A stretch of 10,146 nucleotides of DNA from Deltaproteobacteria bacterium (GCA_019307545.1 JAFDJI010000087.1:1-10146); one strand, 5' to 3'; positions 1-6,494 are shown, counted from the stretch's first letter. Numbers and translations: made by a program. Notes: generated by a model not told the origin, from the letters alone.

Positions 1-1
1 C

Positions 2-571
2 AGCGACGCGGAGGACCCGGCGCGGCCCCGCATTCCGGCGGGGCTCGTGCTGACCCACCTGGCGTTCCTGGTGCTGATCGTGGTGCTGTCCCACCACCCC
101 CTGGCGTTCCTCGGCGTCTTCCTGTTCTTCATCGGGATGGTCGTCGCCACCGAGGAGTACCAGGACCGCCTCCAGCTACGGCAGGGGCTGCTGGTGGGGT
201 TTTTCCTCGGGGGGGTGGTGCTGCTCGGGGCCATGCAGGATTGGTGGCTGCAGCCGGTGTTGTCGCGACTCGGCGAGCTACCCCTGTTCCTCGGGGCCGC
301 GGGCCTGACCGCGTTCACCGACAACGCCGCGTTGACCTACCTGGGCGCCCAGGTCGAGGGGCTGACCGAGGGCATGCAGTACGCGCTGGTGGCGGGGGCC
401 GTCGCGGGCGGAGGCCTCACCGTCATCGCCAACGCCCCGAACCCGGCCGGGTTCGGCATCCTCCGAGAGTGCTTTGGTTCCGAGGGGATCAGCCCGACGA
501 GCCTGCTCATCGCCGCCCTCGGCCCGACGGCAGTCGCCCTGGCCTGCTTCTGGTTCCTGCCCAGTTTCTAG
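2..571 (+). CDS. Putative Na+/H+ antiporter family membrane protein, C-terminal part (5' end outside window)
   Basis: The frame is open from base 2, so the gene begins upstream of the window. The first internal start-like codon is GTG at 47, but the coding-looking stretch before it suggests it is not the true start. About 189 residues are visible, almost entirely hydrophobic helices (roughly nt 47-140, 180-235, 270-310, 370-430 and 505-568). Two conserved-looking loops are the TDNAALT motif (nt 317-337) and the ANAPNP motif (nt 428-445) just before the last helices. This combination, with a Gly-rich stretch before ANAPNP, matches my memory of the family annotated 'putative Na+/H+ antiporter' (Pfam PF07399), thought to exchange cations for protons across the inner membrane. 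Substrate and transport activity are not shown by the sequence. The TAG stop is at 569-571, and no clear terminator follows. Any other polytopic transporter of the ion-transporter superfamily is the main alternative. Confidence 0.72.
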   Translation, partial: SDAEDPARPRIPAGLVLTHLAFLVLIVVLSHHPLAFLGVFLFFIGMVVATEEYQDRLQLRQGLLVGFFLGGVVLLGAMQDWWLQPVLSRLGELPLFLGAAGLTAFTDNAALTYLGAQVEGLTEGMQYALVAGAVAGGGLTVIANAPNPAGFGILRECFGSEGISPTSLLIAALGPTAVALACFWFLPSF

Positions 572-658
572 GGCAGCTGGATCACGGCGCGACGGCGCTC
601 ACTCGGTCGGCGGCTCCGCTGGCTCGGCAGCCCGGGGAACGTGCGCTGTCACACTTCG

Positions 659-692
659 GGGTCCTGCTGCATCTGAATCCCCTGGAGGACCC
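659..692 (+). promoter_or_regulatory. Inverted repeat that could pair with the Shine-Dalgarno of the thioredoxin-like gene
   Basis: GGGTCCT at 659-665 is the exact reverse complement of AGGACCC at 686-692, with a 20-nt spacer. The right arm ends on the base before the ATG at 693 and contains part of the GGAGGA ribosome-binding site (684-689). In RNA the 7-bp stem would hide that site. A weaker alternative pairing, GGGG 658-661 with CCCC 679-682, uses the same left arm and would leave the site free. The pairing is read directly from the sequence; a control role is inference, and a 7-bp match can arise by chance in GC-rich DNA. Confidence 0.3.
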
Positions 693-1091
693 ATGACCTG
701 GGTAACGTCGCTGTTGGTAATCGTGGTGGCTGCGGTCGGACTGTTGTTCGGGTTCCAGTTCTATATGGTGCGGCGGATGCAGCGGATGCGCGGAAAGCCA
801 GCGCCCGAGCTCGATGGGAGGTTCGGCCGGGCGTCAAGCCGTGGCCGCGCGCTGTTCTACTTCTTCAGCCCCGCCTGCGGCGCGTGCCGCACCATGACGC
901 CGGTCGTGACCGACATGAGCCGCGGCGACGACCGGGTGTTCCCCATCGACGTCTCGCGGGACTTCGACGTCGCCCGCCGCTTCGGGGTGATGGCCACGCC
1001 GACCACCATCCTCGTCCACAAGGGCCTCATCGATGAGGTCTTCGTCGGTCCGCGCAACGAGCGGGCGCTCCGCGGGTTGATGGCCAGCTGA
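693..1091 (+). CDS. Membrane-anchored thioredoxin-like protein
   Basis: This 132-residue protein has an uncleaved-looking N-terminal hydrophobic segment (residues 4-23) followed by a basic stretch (RR, R, R; 27-33), which would anchor it with a short linker. The rest is a compact thioredoxin fold: a beta strand ending in FYFFSPACGAC, with the redox pair Cys62 and Cys65 (CGAC), and the cis-proline loop ATPT with Pro103. By family knowledge this is a thiol-disulfide oxidoreductase or reductase; CGAC differs from the CGPC of classical thioredoxin. The basic residues after the helix suggest the thioredoxin domain may face the cytoplasm under the positive-inside rule, which is unusual for anchored thioredoxins, so the side is uncertain. 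ATG 693 is chosen because GGAGGA lies 3 nt upstream and the hydrophobic segment starts there. The spacing is short, and the site can be paired into a hairpin (659-692). The partner protein is unknown. Confidence 0.88.
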   Translation: MTWVTSLLVIVVAAVGLLFGFQFYMVRRMQRMRGKPAPELDGRFGRASSRGRALFYFFSPACGACRTMTPVVTDMSRGDDRVFPIDVSRDFDVARRFGVMATPTTILVHKGLIDEVFVGPRNERALRGLMAS

Positions 1092-1110
1092 GACCGCGGA
1101 GACCGCGGTC
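1092..1110 (+). terminator. GC-rich stem-loop directly after the thioredoxin-like stop codon, no T-tract
   Basis: GACCGCGG at 1092-1099 pairs perfectly with CCGCGGTC at 1103-1110 around a 3-nt loop (AGA), starting one base after the TGA stop (1089-1091). The 8-bp GC-rich stem is terminator-like, but the following bases (AGTCCCC) contain no T-run. It may act as an mRNA-stabilising 3' hairpin or a U-tract-free terminator. A second, weaker 5-bp stem (ACCAC 1138-1142 with GTGGT 1149-1153) follows. Confidence 0.4.
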
Positions 1111-1186
1111 AGTCCCCACCAGCCCGAAGCCCCGCCAACCACTCCTCGGTGGTCTGCAGGTGTGCGAACCCGTAGGCCAGGTACAC
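1109..1186 (-). other. Possible 25-codon small ORF or gene remnant, antisense to the acyl-CoA synthetase promoter
   Basis: Reading the minus strand from GTG at 1186-1184 to TGA at 1111-1109 gives a protein-like sequence beginning VYLAYGFAHLQTTEEWL and ending in AGLRAGGD. The frame is open a little further up (another GTG near 1204) but is closed by TGA codons about 40 codons upstream of the stop. Composition, high GC at third positions and a helix-like pattern (aromatic start, then EEWLAGLR) look more like coding sequence than chance. There is no Shine-Dalgarno or promoter I can support, and the ORF overlaps the GGTACACT element of the opposite strand. It may be a remnant of a lost gene end or coincidence. 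I do not recognise it. Confidence 0.15.
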
Positions 1187-1187
1187 T
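1180..1187 (+). promoter_or_regulatory. GGTACACT -10-like element of the acyl-CoA synthetase
   Basis: TACACT at 1182-1187 fits the sigma70 -10 pattern TAnnnT, and 22 nt separate it from the ATG at 1210. A start of transcription near 1194 would give a leader of about 16 nt holding the weak GAGG (1198-1201) ribosome site. No convincing -35 hexamer is visible. Support comes mainly from the same octamer recurring upstream of other genes in this window. Confidence 0.5.
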
Positions 1188-1209
1188 CCCAGCCTCCGAG
1201 GCACCCAAG

Positions 1210-2799
1210 ATGCTCCGCCCCCTCACCCCCCTGGAGTTCAAGCGTCGCGCCGTGCGTCTGTTCGGGCGCAAGCCGGCCATCATCGACGGCGATCGGCGAT
1301 TCACCTACGCCGAGTTCGGCGAACGGGTCGACCGGCTCTGCAACGCCCTCCTCTCGCGGGGCCTCGAACGCGGACAGCGGGTGGCGGTGCTGGCAACCAA
1401 CTCCCACCCCTTGCTGGAAGCCTACTTCGGCGTTCCCCAGGCTGGAGCCATCCTGCTCCCGGTCAACATCCGCCTCTCGGCCAGGGAGATCGCGACCATC
1501 CTCGAGCATGCAGGTGCCTCGATCCTGCTGGTCGACGCGGACTTCGCAGAGCTGGTCGAACAAGTCCGGCGCCGGCTGGGCCGCCCGCTCCGGGTCGTGT
1601 GGATCGGCGAGCGGGTCCCCGGTCGCGACGCGGACGAGCACTACGAGAGGATGCTCGAGGAGGCGTCCGCCGGTCCTCCCCCCAAGATCGACCTCGACGA
1701 GAACGACGTCGCCGAGCTCTTCTACACCAGCGGCACCACCGGCCGGCCCCGCGGGGTGATGCTCACCCACCGCAACCTCTACCTCCACGCCCTCTCGTTC
1801 CTGGTCAACTTTCGGTGCGCCGAGAGCGACGTGCAGCTCCACACCATCTCCCTGTTTCACGTCAACGGGTGGGGGACGCCGCAGGCCATCACCGCCATCG
1901 GCGGCACCCATGTGATGCTGCGCAAGTTCGACGTGGGCGAGGTGCTCCGTCTGGTCGAGCAGGAGCGGGTGACCCGCTTTCTGGCCGTGCCCACCATGCT
2001 CGCGATGATCCTGGAGCACCCCGACATCGGTCGCTACGACCTGAGCAGCCTCGAGCTGATCAACACCGGCGGTGCCCCAACCCCACCCGAGATGGTGCGC
2101 CGCGCCGAGCGGCTCCTCGGCTGCCAGGTGGTCGGTGGCTACGGCTTGACCGAGACCAGCCCGCTGATCTGCTTCGCGGCGGACAAGAGCTACCTGTCCG
2201 AGGCTTCGGACGACGCCCGGATCCGCCGCCGGGCGTCCACCGGCCTTCCCCTGGTGGGAACCGAGCTGACCCTCTTTGACGAGCAGGGGCGCGAGCTTCC
2301 CTGGGACGGCCGAACGGTGGGCGAGCTCGTGGTCCGCGGCAACGTAGTGTCTCCCGGGTATTGGAAGGACGCCGCGGCTACCGAGGACTCGTTCCGGGAC
2401 GGCTGGTTCCACACGGGCGACCTCGCCACCATCGACGAGGAAGGCTACGCGCACATCGTCGATCGGAAGAAGGACATCATCATCAGCGGGGGAGAGAACA
2501 TCTCATCACTCGCGATCGAAAAGGTGCTCCACGAGCATCCAGACGTCTTCGAATGCGCGGTGATCGGGGTTCCGGACGACAAGTGGGGCGAGGTGCCGAG
2601 GGCAATCGTGGTCTTGCGGGAGGGTGCAGAAGCCGATGAGAGCGACCTGGTCGCGTTCTGCCGTTCGCGGCTGGCAGGGTTCGAGGTCCCGCAGGCCGTC
2701 GACCTCGTGAACGGCCTCCCCCACGGTGGCACGGGCAAGATCCTCAAGCGCACCCTACGCGAGCCATTCTGGGCCGGGAAGGACAAACGAGTGCAGTGA
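1210..2799 (+). CDS. AMP-forming acyl-CoA synthetase (fatty-acid--CoA ligase family)
   Basis: This 529-residue cytoplasmic enzyme is predicted to activate a carboxylic acid with ATP to an acyl-adenylate and transfer it to coenzyme A. The superfamily motifs are all present in order: the phosphate-binding loop YTSGTTGRPRG (172-182), an HVNGWG segment typical of fatty and medium-chain acyl-CoA ligases, YGLTETS (311-317), GWFHTGD with ribose-binding Asp404, the hinge DRKKDII (418-424), and the C-terminal GTGKILK with catalytic Lys510. The length is normal, so it is intact. ATG 1210 is preferred over the upstream in-frame GTG 1162 because a -10-like element (1180-1187) lies between them and homology begins shortly after this Met; a weak GAGG sits at 1198-1201. 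Chain length of the substrate cannot be read from sequence; medium- or long-chain fatty acids are likely. It appears to be its own transcription unit, facing the minus-strand PilZ-like gene tail to tail across 44 bp (2800-2843) in which I see no clear hairpin. Confidence 0.95.
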   Translation: MLRPLTPLEFKRRAVRLFGRKPAIIDGDRRFTYAEFGERVDRLCNALLSRGLERGQRVAVLATNSHPLLEAYFGVPQAGAILLPVNIRLSAREIATILEHAGASILLVDADFAELVEQVRRRLGRPLRVVWIGERVPGRDADEHYERMLEEASAGPPPKIDLDENDVAELFYTSGTTGRPRGVMLTHRNLYLHALSFLVNFRCAESDVQLHTISLFHVNGWGTPQAITAIGGTHVMLRKFDVGEVLRLVEQERVTRFLAVPTMLAMILEHPDIGRYDLSSLELINTGGAPTPPEMVRRAERLLGCQVVGGYGLTETSPLICFAADKSYLSEASDDARIRRRASTGLPLVGTELTLFDEQGRELPWDGRTVGELVVRGNVVSPGYWKDAAATEDSFRDGWFHTGDLATIDEEGYAHIVDRKKDIIISGGENISSLAIEKVLHEHPDVFECAVIGVPDDKWGEVPRAIVVLREGAEADESDLVAFCRSRLAGFEVPQAVDLVNGLPHGGTGKILKRTLREPFWAGKDKRVQ

Positions 2800-2843
2800 C
2801 CGCGTCGATTGCGGGCGATGATGACGACCGATGCCGGGGCGGG

Positions 2844-3368
2844 TCAGCCCTCCACGTGCTGCCGGAGAAGGCCCACCACGAACTCCGAGAAAGGCGTTTC
2901 GCCGCGGATTTCGTCGATCTTCTCGATCAGGCCCACTGGCAGGGTCACCGCCTTGTTGCGCAGGATCTCCTTGGCATCGTCTGCCGTGGTCACGGGGGCG
3001 GTCTCCGTGGTGGCCCACCGAACCGTGTCCCCGAAGATACCTTCCGCATCCGGCCAATCGGACAGGGTGTTCAACAGGACCTTGAACTCATCCTTGCTGA
3101 GGGAGAGCTTGCTGAAGCCGACCCGGTATTCGCCCGACGATTCCTCCTCGACCCAGTCCACGAACGCGTGGCAGGTCATGCGCCGCTTCCGGTTGTCGAA
3201 GACCATGCGCAGCTTCACGGGTTTCCCCACCTCGATCGTCAATCCGTGCTGCGCCCTGATGCCCAGCCGTGCCTGGATTCCGAGTTCCGAAGCCAGCTGG
3301 GAGTTGATGACGGGCTCGGTCCGCGCGTACCGACAATAGACCGGGCCATCAATCTTCCCGTATTTCAT
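2844..3368 (-). CDS. PilZ-like domain protein with C-terminal ribbon-helix-helix-like segment
   Basis: This 174-residue protein has no signal peptide or membrane segment, so it is probably cytoplasmic. Residues about 35-102 have the strand pattern of a PilZ beta-barrel: a G-containing turn, VGKPVKLRMVF, an alternating strand ending AFVDWVEEE, then YRVGFSKLSLSKDEF, closely resembling the usual 'YRVGvrF..L' end of PilZ domains. The c-di-GMP motifs RxxxR and [D/N]xSxxG are not recognisable, so ligand binding is doubtful. Residues about 138-172 read as a basic beta strand (NKAVTLP) followed by two helices (GLIEKIDEIRG and TPFSEFVVGLLRQHV), the layout of an RHH/CopG-type DNA-binding domain. ATG 3368 is chosen for a strong AGGAGG (3374-3379) 5 nt upstream and an extended -10 promoter beyond it; the open frame continues to 3617 without support. 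By eye the base composition seems less GC-rich than its neighbours. The assignments are from pattern reading; a DNA-binding or protein-binding adaptor role is inference. Confidence 0.8.
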   Translation of the reverse strand: MKYGKIDGPVYCRYARTEPVINSQLASELGIQARLGIRAQHGLTIEVGKPVKLRMVFDNRKRRMTCHAFVDWVEEESSGEYRVGFSKLSLSKDEFKVLLNTLSDWPDAEGIFGDTVRWATTETAPVTTADDAKEILRNKAVTLPVGLIEKIDEIRGETPFSEFVVGLLRQHVEG

Positions 3369-3405
3369 AGCTCCCTCCTGTCGAACTCCGGGTTGCCCCA
3401 TCCTT

Positions 3406-3414
3406 ATTGTACCA
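3406..3414 (-). promoter_or_regulatory. Extended -10 promoter of the PilZ-like gene
   Basis: On the minus strand this reads TGGTACAAT: a TGn extension followed by TACAAT, one mismatch from the sigma70 -10 consensus. Transcription would start near 3399, leaving a leader of about 30 nt containing the strong AGGAGG site. No good -35 hexamer is seen, which is acceptable for an extended -10. The position where a -35 would lie overlaps that of the opposite-strand promoter (3443-3450). Confidence 0.6.
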
Positions 3415-3442
3415 TGGGAGTCTCGAGCAGCGCGTCTCGTCC

Positions 3443-3450
3443 CGTACACT
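3443..3450 (+). promoter_or_regulatory. CGTACACT -10-like element of the Coa1-like operon
   Basis: TACACT at 3445-3450 precedes the ATG at 3478 by 27 nt, with AGGAG (3468-3472) in the predicted leader. The octamer matches those upstream of the acyl-CoA synthetase and the first lipoprotein. It is back to back with the minus-strand element at 3406-3414, with 33 bp between the two -10 hexamers, so the two polymerase footprints should overlap. A CTCGAG palindrome (3422-3427) lies in the shared region. Confidence 0.5.
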
Positions 3451-3477
3451 CCCGGTGTCGGACCGCCAGGAGCGACC

Positions 3478-4491
3478 ATGGGCCTGTTCAAGGTGTCGGA
3501 AGCGGAGATCGCCGCCTGCGAGCAAGCGATGCGCAACGTGGAGAGCGATGCCCCCTCCGACGTGGTGCAGTGTCTGGCCGAGATCCACGCCACCCTGGCC
3601 AAGCTCTCGAGCGGCAAGGAGATGGAACGGCAGATCGAGAAGCTGCTCCTCGCGGGGAACGCAGACCGCGCGGTGAAGCTGCTCCGCGCCCACCCCAGAA
3701 CCCGGCGCCTTGTGGGCCGTGTCCCGGCGATCCTGGCGCCTCTCGGAGTTGTGGTGGTGGTTCCGCTGGTGGGTCAGGTGATGCCGCGGTGCGACGGCGC
3801 CTATCGTCCGGCCCTCGCAGCCCTCAACGACTGCCCGGCCGCCACCACCCTCCTCGGCTCGCCCATTCGGCAGTCGATCGTGGGATACGCGTGCGGCGAG
3901 AGCGAGACGGGTGTCGGCAGCGGTCACGCCTCTTGGACGATGCTGGTGTCCGGACCGAACGGGAGCGGCACCTTCAGCTACTCCGGCGAGAAGCGAGGCG
4001 GCCCCTGGCAGATTGTGAACGCCCAGCTCAAGGCGGGGGGCGGGGTCCACCAAGTCGTCCCCTGCGTCCCCCTCGGGGTCGCCGCCGAGGCGGTCCCGGG
4101 GACAGACCGGGGCGTGACCGACCGCCTACGGGTGGGCAGCGAGTTCGAGGGGCGGGTCACCTCGGTCACCGGCCACACCTCCGTCGCCGAGGAAACGGCA
4201 TGCACCATCGCCGTGTCCCCCAGCCCCGAAGCCGCCCGCAAACGGGGCTACAACTGCCACGTGAAGGTCCGGTGTGGCACCCAGGTCCTCTACGGGTGGG
4301 AGGGCGCCGGGATGACGCGGTGTCGCCTGGAGGACAGCATCGTGGTCGCCGCGCTCGATGCCGAGGGCGCGGCCCAGAACGACGATCCGATGCTCGACCT
4401 GGTCGTTGCGGACGGTCGCGTCATCGTCTCCGACAACGGCACCGACGCCACCTATCGGGTCGAGATCGCCCTGGACGGCGGATCCGGGTAG
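3478..4491 (+). CDS. One-pass membrane protein with Coa1-like domain
   Basis: This 337-residue protein starts with a soluble, mostly helical and charged region (residues 1-78; it includes a KLSSGKEMERQIEKLLLAG helix resembling a TPR or coiled segment). A single membrane helix follows (about 79-102). Residues about 111-176 resemble the Coa1/Tim21-like fold: LLGSPI, then a G-rich segment with SWTMLVSGPNGSGTFSYSGEK and a final GGPWQIVNAQLK strand. In mitochondria Coa1 helps assemble cytochrome c oxidase; bacterial relatives with this pattern are of unknown role, so no such function is claimed here. Residues about 190-337 are a separate beta-rich, Cys-containing domain (Cys residues around GYNCHVKVRCG and TRCRLED) that I associate only loosely with myxobacterial hypothetical proteins. 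With Arg/Lys-rich sequence before the helix, the Coa1-like part should be outside the cytoplasm. AGGAG 6 nt before ATG 3478 fixes the start. It is followed 19 nt later by the secreted lipocalin-like gene, so the two probably share an operon. Confidence 0.85.
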   Translation: MGLFKVSEAEIAACEQAMRNVESDAPSDVVQCLAEIHATLAKLSSGKEMERQIEKLLLAGNADRAVKLLRAHPRTRRLVGRVPAILAPLGVVVVVPLVGQVMPRCDGAYRPALAALNDCPAATTLLGSPIRQSIVGYACGESETGVGSGHASWTMLVSGPNGSGTFSYSGEKRGGPWQIVNAQLKAGGGVHQVVPCVPLGVAAEAVPGTDRGVTDRLRVGSEFEGRVTSVTGHTSVAEETACTIAVSPSPEAARKRGYNCHVKVRCGTQVLYGWEGAGMTRCRLEDSIVVAALDAEGAAQNDDPMLDLVVADGRVIVSDNGTDATYRVEIALDGGSG

Positions 4492-4510
4492 GGTGGGACC
4501 GGGAGGCGCG

Positions 4511-5593
4511 ATGGCCAGGTGGGCGTGCTTGTTCCTCTGTGCAATGTGGCCCTTCGTGGCTGGCGCGGTCGAGCAGGTGGAAGTGTGGGGCACGTCCGAG
4601 GAGCCCGGGGTGCCTGAAGCCTTCCAGGCCTGGCACACCCAGTACGAGGACGACGGGAACTACGGAGAATCCTGGTTCTTCATGACCCACACCTCCGAAG
4701 GCGGGGCCCTGTACGCCCTCCTCTCGATCACCAACCTCGGCCTTCGCACCTACGACGGCTCGATAGACATTCAGTACTACCCACCAGAAGGGGAGGCGCA
4801 TCGCTACCACCGCGAGGTGCGCCGGGCGGAGTTGGCAGGGTCCGAGGAACAGATGGACATCACCGTCGGGGGGGGCCACGCCTGGGGAGGCGGACGCGCC
4901 TACCACCTGGAGGTGGACGAGCCGGGCGTGCAACTCCGCCTCGACCTCACCAATCGAATGGATCCCTACCGCTTCGGGAACGGCAAGCTGGTGTTCTTCG
5001 AGGACCGCTCTGCCGAGTGGGCCATGGGCATCAACGTGCCCAGCGGCGAGGCCCGGGGGAGCCTGACCATGAACGGCCAGACCTGGGATCTGGCCGGCTC
5101 CGGGTACCACGACCACACCTGGACCACCATCAAGCTCCCCTCGGCGATGGACCGGTGGAGGGTCGTGCGCATACTGGGGGAGCAGTTCGACCTGGTGCTC
5201 CACAACCAGCACTTCACCAAGAAGTTCGGGGGCGGGGACAACAATTTCGGCCTGCTCGCCATCGACGGGCGCAGGGTGGCCACGTCCCGCAACTTCGTGC
5301 TCTCGCCGACCGCCACCCGCAAGGTGGCCAAGGTGGACATGCCCACGGCCTTCGAGGTGGCACTGGACGCGGGCGGCTGGAAGGTGGAGGGCACCCTCAC
5401 CGAGGAGCGGTTCCACGACTCGATCGACGTGCTCGCGCAGGTCTCGTTCCCGGTGCGGGTCGCCATCAAGGCCTTCTACTCGAACCCGCGCATGCAGCGC
5501 TACGCGGCGCGCTACGAGTTGGACGTCACCGATCCCGAAGGGGTCACCGAGCACCTCTCGGGGGAGTGCTTGGTGGAGGCCAACACCTTCTAG
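4511..5593 (+). CDS. Secreted lipocalin-like (AttH/CrtC-type) protein with YHDHTW motif
   Basis: This 360-residue protein has a short signal peptide (residues 1-19, predicted AGA cleavage before VEQVEV), so it is exported. The mature part is an almost all-beta protein rich in Trp, Tyr and Gly. The strongest clue is GYHDHTW (Tyr199, His200, Asp201, His202, Trp204) in the middle, matching the GYxDHxWG signature of the lipocalin-like family that includes carotenoid 1,2-hydratase (CrtC), AttH and Svf1. Those proteins bind or modify hydrophobic molecules in a double-lipocalin barrel. The usual Gly after Trp is Thr here, so catalytic activity is uncertain and a lipid-binding role is equally possible. 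GGGAGG (4501-4506) lies 4 nt before ATG 4511. It is second in a unit with the Coa1-like gene. Its stop (5591-5593) is only 3 bp from the stop of the converging gene on the other strand. Confidence 0.85.
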   Translation: MARWACLFLCAMWPFVAGAVEQVEVWGTSEEPGVPEAFQAWHTQYEDDGNYGESWFFMTHTSEGGALYALLSITNLGLRTYDGSIDIQYYPPEGEAHRYHREVRRAELAGSEEQMDITVGGGHAWGGGRAYHLEVDEPGVQLRLDLTNRMDPYRFGNGKLVFFEDRSAEWAMGINVPSGEARGSLTMNGQTWDLAGSGYHDHTWTTIKLPSAMDRWRVVRILGEQFDLVLHNQHFTKKFGGGDNNFGLLAIDGRRVATSRNFVLSPTATRKVAKVDMPTAFEVALDAGGWKVEGTLTEERFHDSIDVLAQVSFPVRVAIKAFYSNPRMQRYAARYELDVTDPEGVTEHLSGECLVEANTF

Positions 5594-5596
5594 CCG

Positions 5597-6475
5597 TCAC
5601 AACCGACCACCAACCGCCAAGCCGCTGGGGGTGACGCCCAGCCAGAGCGCTGCGTTCTCCTGCCCACGCCACACCCCGAACACGCCGACGCCAACGCCGA
5701 CGCCCGCGAGACTCCAGCCGACCACGTTGGCGGCTTTCATGCTGGCTTCGTATCCCTCGGTCACGATCTCCTCGTCGTCCGGAGTCATGGCCCAGGTGGC
5801 AATGCCCGTGCCCGCCCCGATCGCGGCAAGCACGGCCCCCGAGACCACCAGCGCGGTGCCGCGACGCTTCGCCACGGGTGGCAGAGGGACCGACGCAACA
5901 GGTTCGGGCGTGATGGGCTCGGGCTCCGGCTCAGGTTGCTGGATCCACTCGGGTGGAATGGGCTCGTCGATCAACAGACGAGTGGACCAGGTGTCTCCCT
6001 GGAGCCGCTGCAGGACATGGAGGCCCTTCAACTCCCGTGCCCGCGTGATGGGGACGCCGTCGAGGAAATAGGTCGACCCCGCCACCAGGGGGCGGCCGTT
6101 CTCGGGTAGGGACCCCGGCACGTAGCTCCGGACAGCGTCGGGCCCGTAGTCACGCCGGACGTCCGGGTACACGCGCACCGCAGTGTCGACCGAGGATTCC
6201 CACTCCCGGCCGAGCGCGTGCTCCACCGTGGAAAGGCCGACCAGAAACTCCGCCCAGGCCCGTCGCGGTAGCTGCTCCTCGAGACACGGCAGCCGCTCCT
6301 GCATCTCCTGGTACACCGCGCCGTGACCGAAGGCGTCCCCGCCGTCGATCGCCTGCTGGGCCCGCTGTGCGATCTGCAGGAACTCCGCCTCGGTGAAGGC
6401 CTCGCACTGGGCGAACGCAGGACCCGCGCTCCACCAGAGCGAGAGGAGCAGGACAAACAGGGAGAGTGGTTTCAT
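5597..6475 (-). CDS. Exported membrane protein with Pro/Glu linker, kinase-linked, unknown function
   Basis: This 292-residue protein starts with a signal peptide (residues 1-22; AFA cleavage before QCEAF). A helical region (24-90) follows, then a mixed region (91-172) with a short TYFLDGVPI beta segment. Next come a Pro/Glu-rich linker (about 173-203, with repeated PEPEP) and two membrane or Gly-rich helices (206-230 and 251-269) near the C terminus. The region 24-90 could be a TPR-like helical domain, but I do not recognise a family. Its gene starts 19 nt after the kinase stop, with GGAG (6481-6484) 5 nt before ATG 6475, so co-expression and probable co-function with the kinase are expected. 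An in-frame ATG at 6493 exists, but it has no site before it and would put six extra residues ahead of the signal peptide. The Pro/Glu linker mirrors that of the kinase, suggesting both extend through the same extracytoplasmic space. A sensor, substrate or adaptor role is inference. Confidence 0.82.
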   Translation of the reverse strand: MKPLSLFVLLLSLWWSAGPAFAQCEAFTEAEFLQIAQRAQQAIDGGDAFGHGAVYQEMQERLPCLEEQLPRRAWAEFLVGLSTVEHALGREWESSVDTAVRVYPDVRRDYGPDAVRSYVPGSLPENGRPLVAGSTYFLDGVPITRARELKGLHVLQRLQGDTWSTRLLIDEPIPPEWIQQPEPEPEPITPEPVASVPLPPVAKRRGTALVVSGAVLAAIGAGTGIATWAMTPDDEEIVTEGYEASMKAANVVGWSLAGVGVGVGVFGVWRGQENAALWLGVTPSGLAVGGRL

Positions 6476-6494
6476 TGGTGCTCCACAGCCCATG

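Noticed and set aside
572..692. CACACT at 650-655 as a promoter for the thioredoxin-like gene
   Set aside because: It lacks the leading TA of the element found elsewhere in the window, and no -35 is visible; too weak to list as a feature.
1162..1209. GTG 1162 as start of the acyl-CoA synthetase
   Set aside because: It lies upstream of the -10-like element at 1180-1187, and the extra 16 residues show no family similarity.
1027..2454. Long minus-strand open frame (475 codons) antisense to the acyl-CoA synthetase
   Set aside because: The plus-strand frame carries every motif of the adenylating superfamily; the antisense reading is low-complexity and typical of GC-rich shadows.
2800..2843. Bidirectional terminator between the acyl-CoA synthetase and the PilZ-like gene
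   Set aside because: Only a 4-bp stem could be found, and no T-tract on either strand.
2844..3368. PilZ-like protein as a c-di-GMP receptor
   Set aside because: Neither RxxxR nor [D/N]xSxxG can be recognised in the expected positions.
2796..4685. Plus-strand open frame of 629 codons spanning the PilZ-like gene and part of the Coa1-like gene
   Set aside because: It crosses two well-supported genes in other frames and becomes an Arg/Pro/Gly-rich nonsense reading.
4421..5554. Minus-strand open frame of 377 codons opposite the lipocalin-like gene
   Set aside because: The plus frame has a signal peptide, ribosome site and the YHDHTW motif; the minus frame is His/Val/Gly-rich with no recognisable domain.
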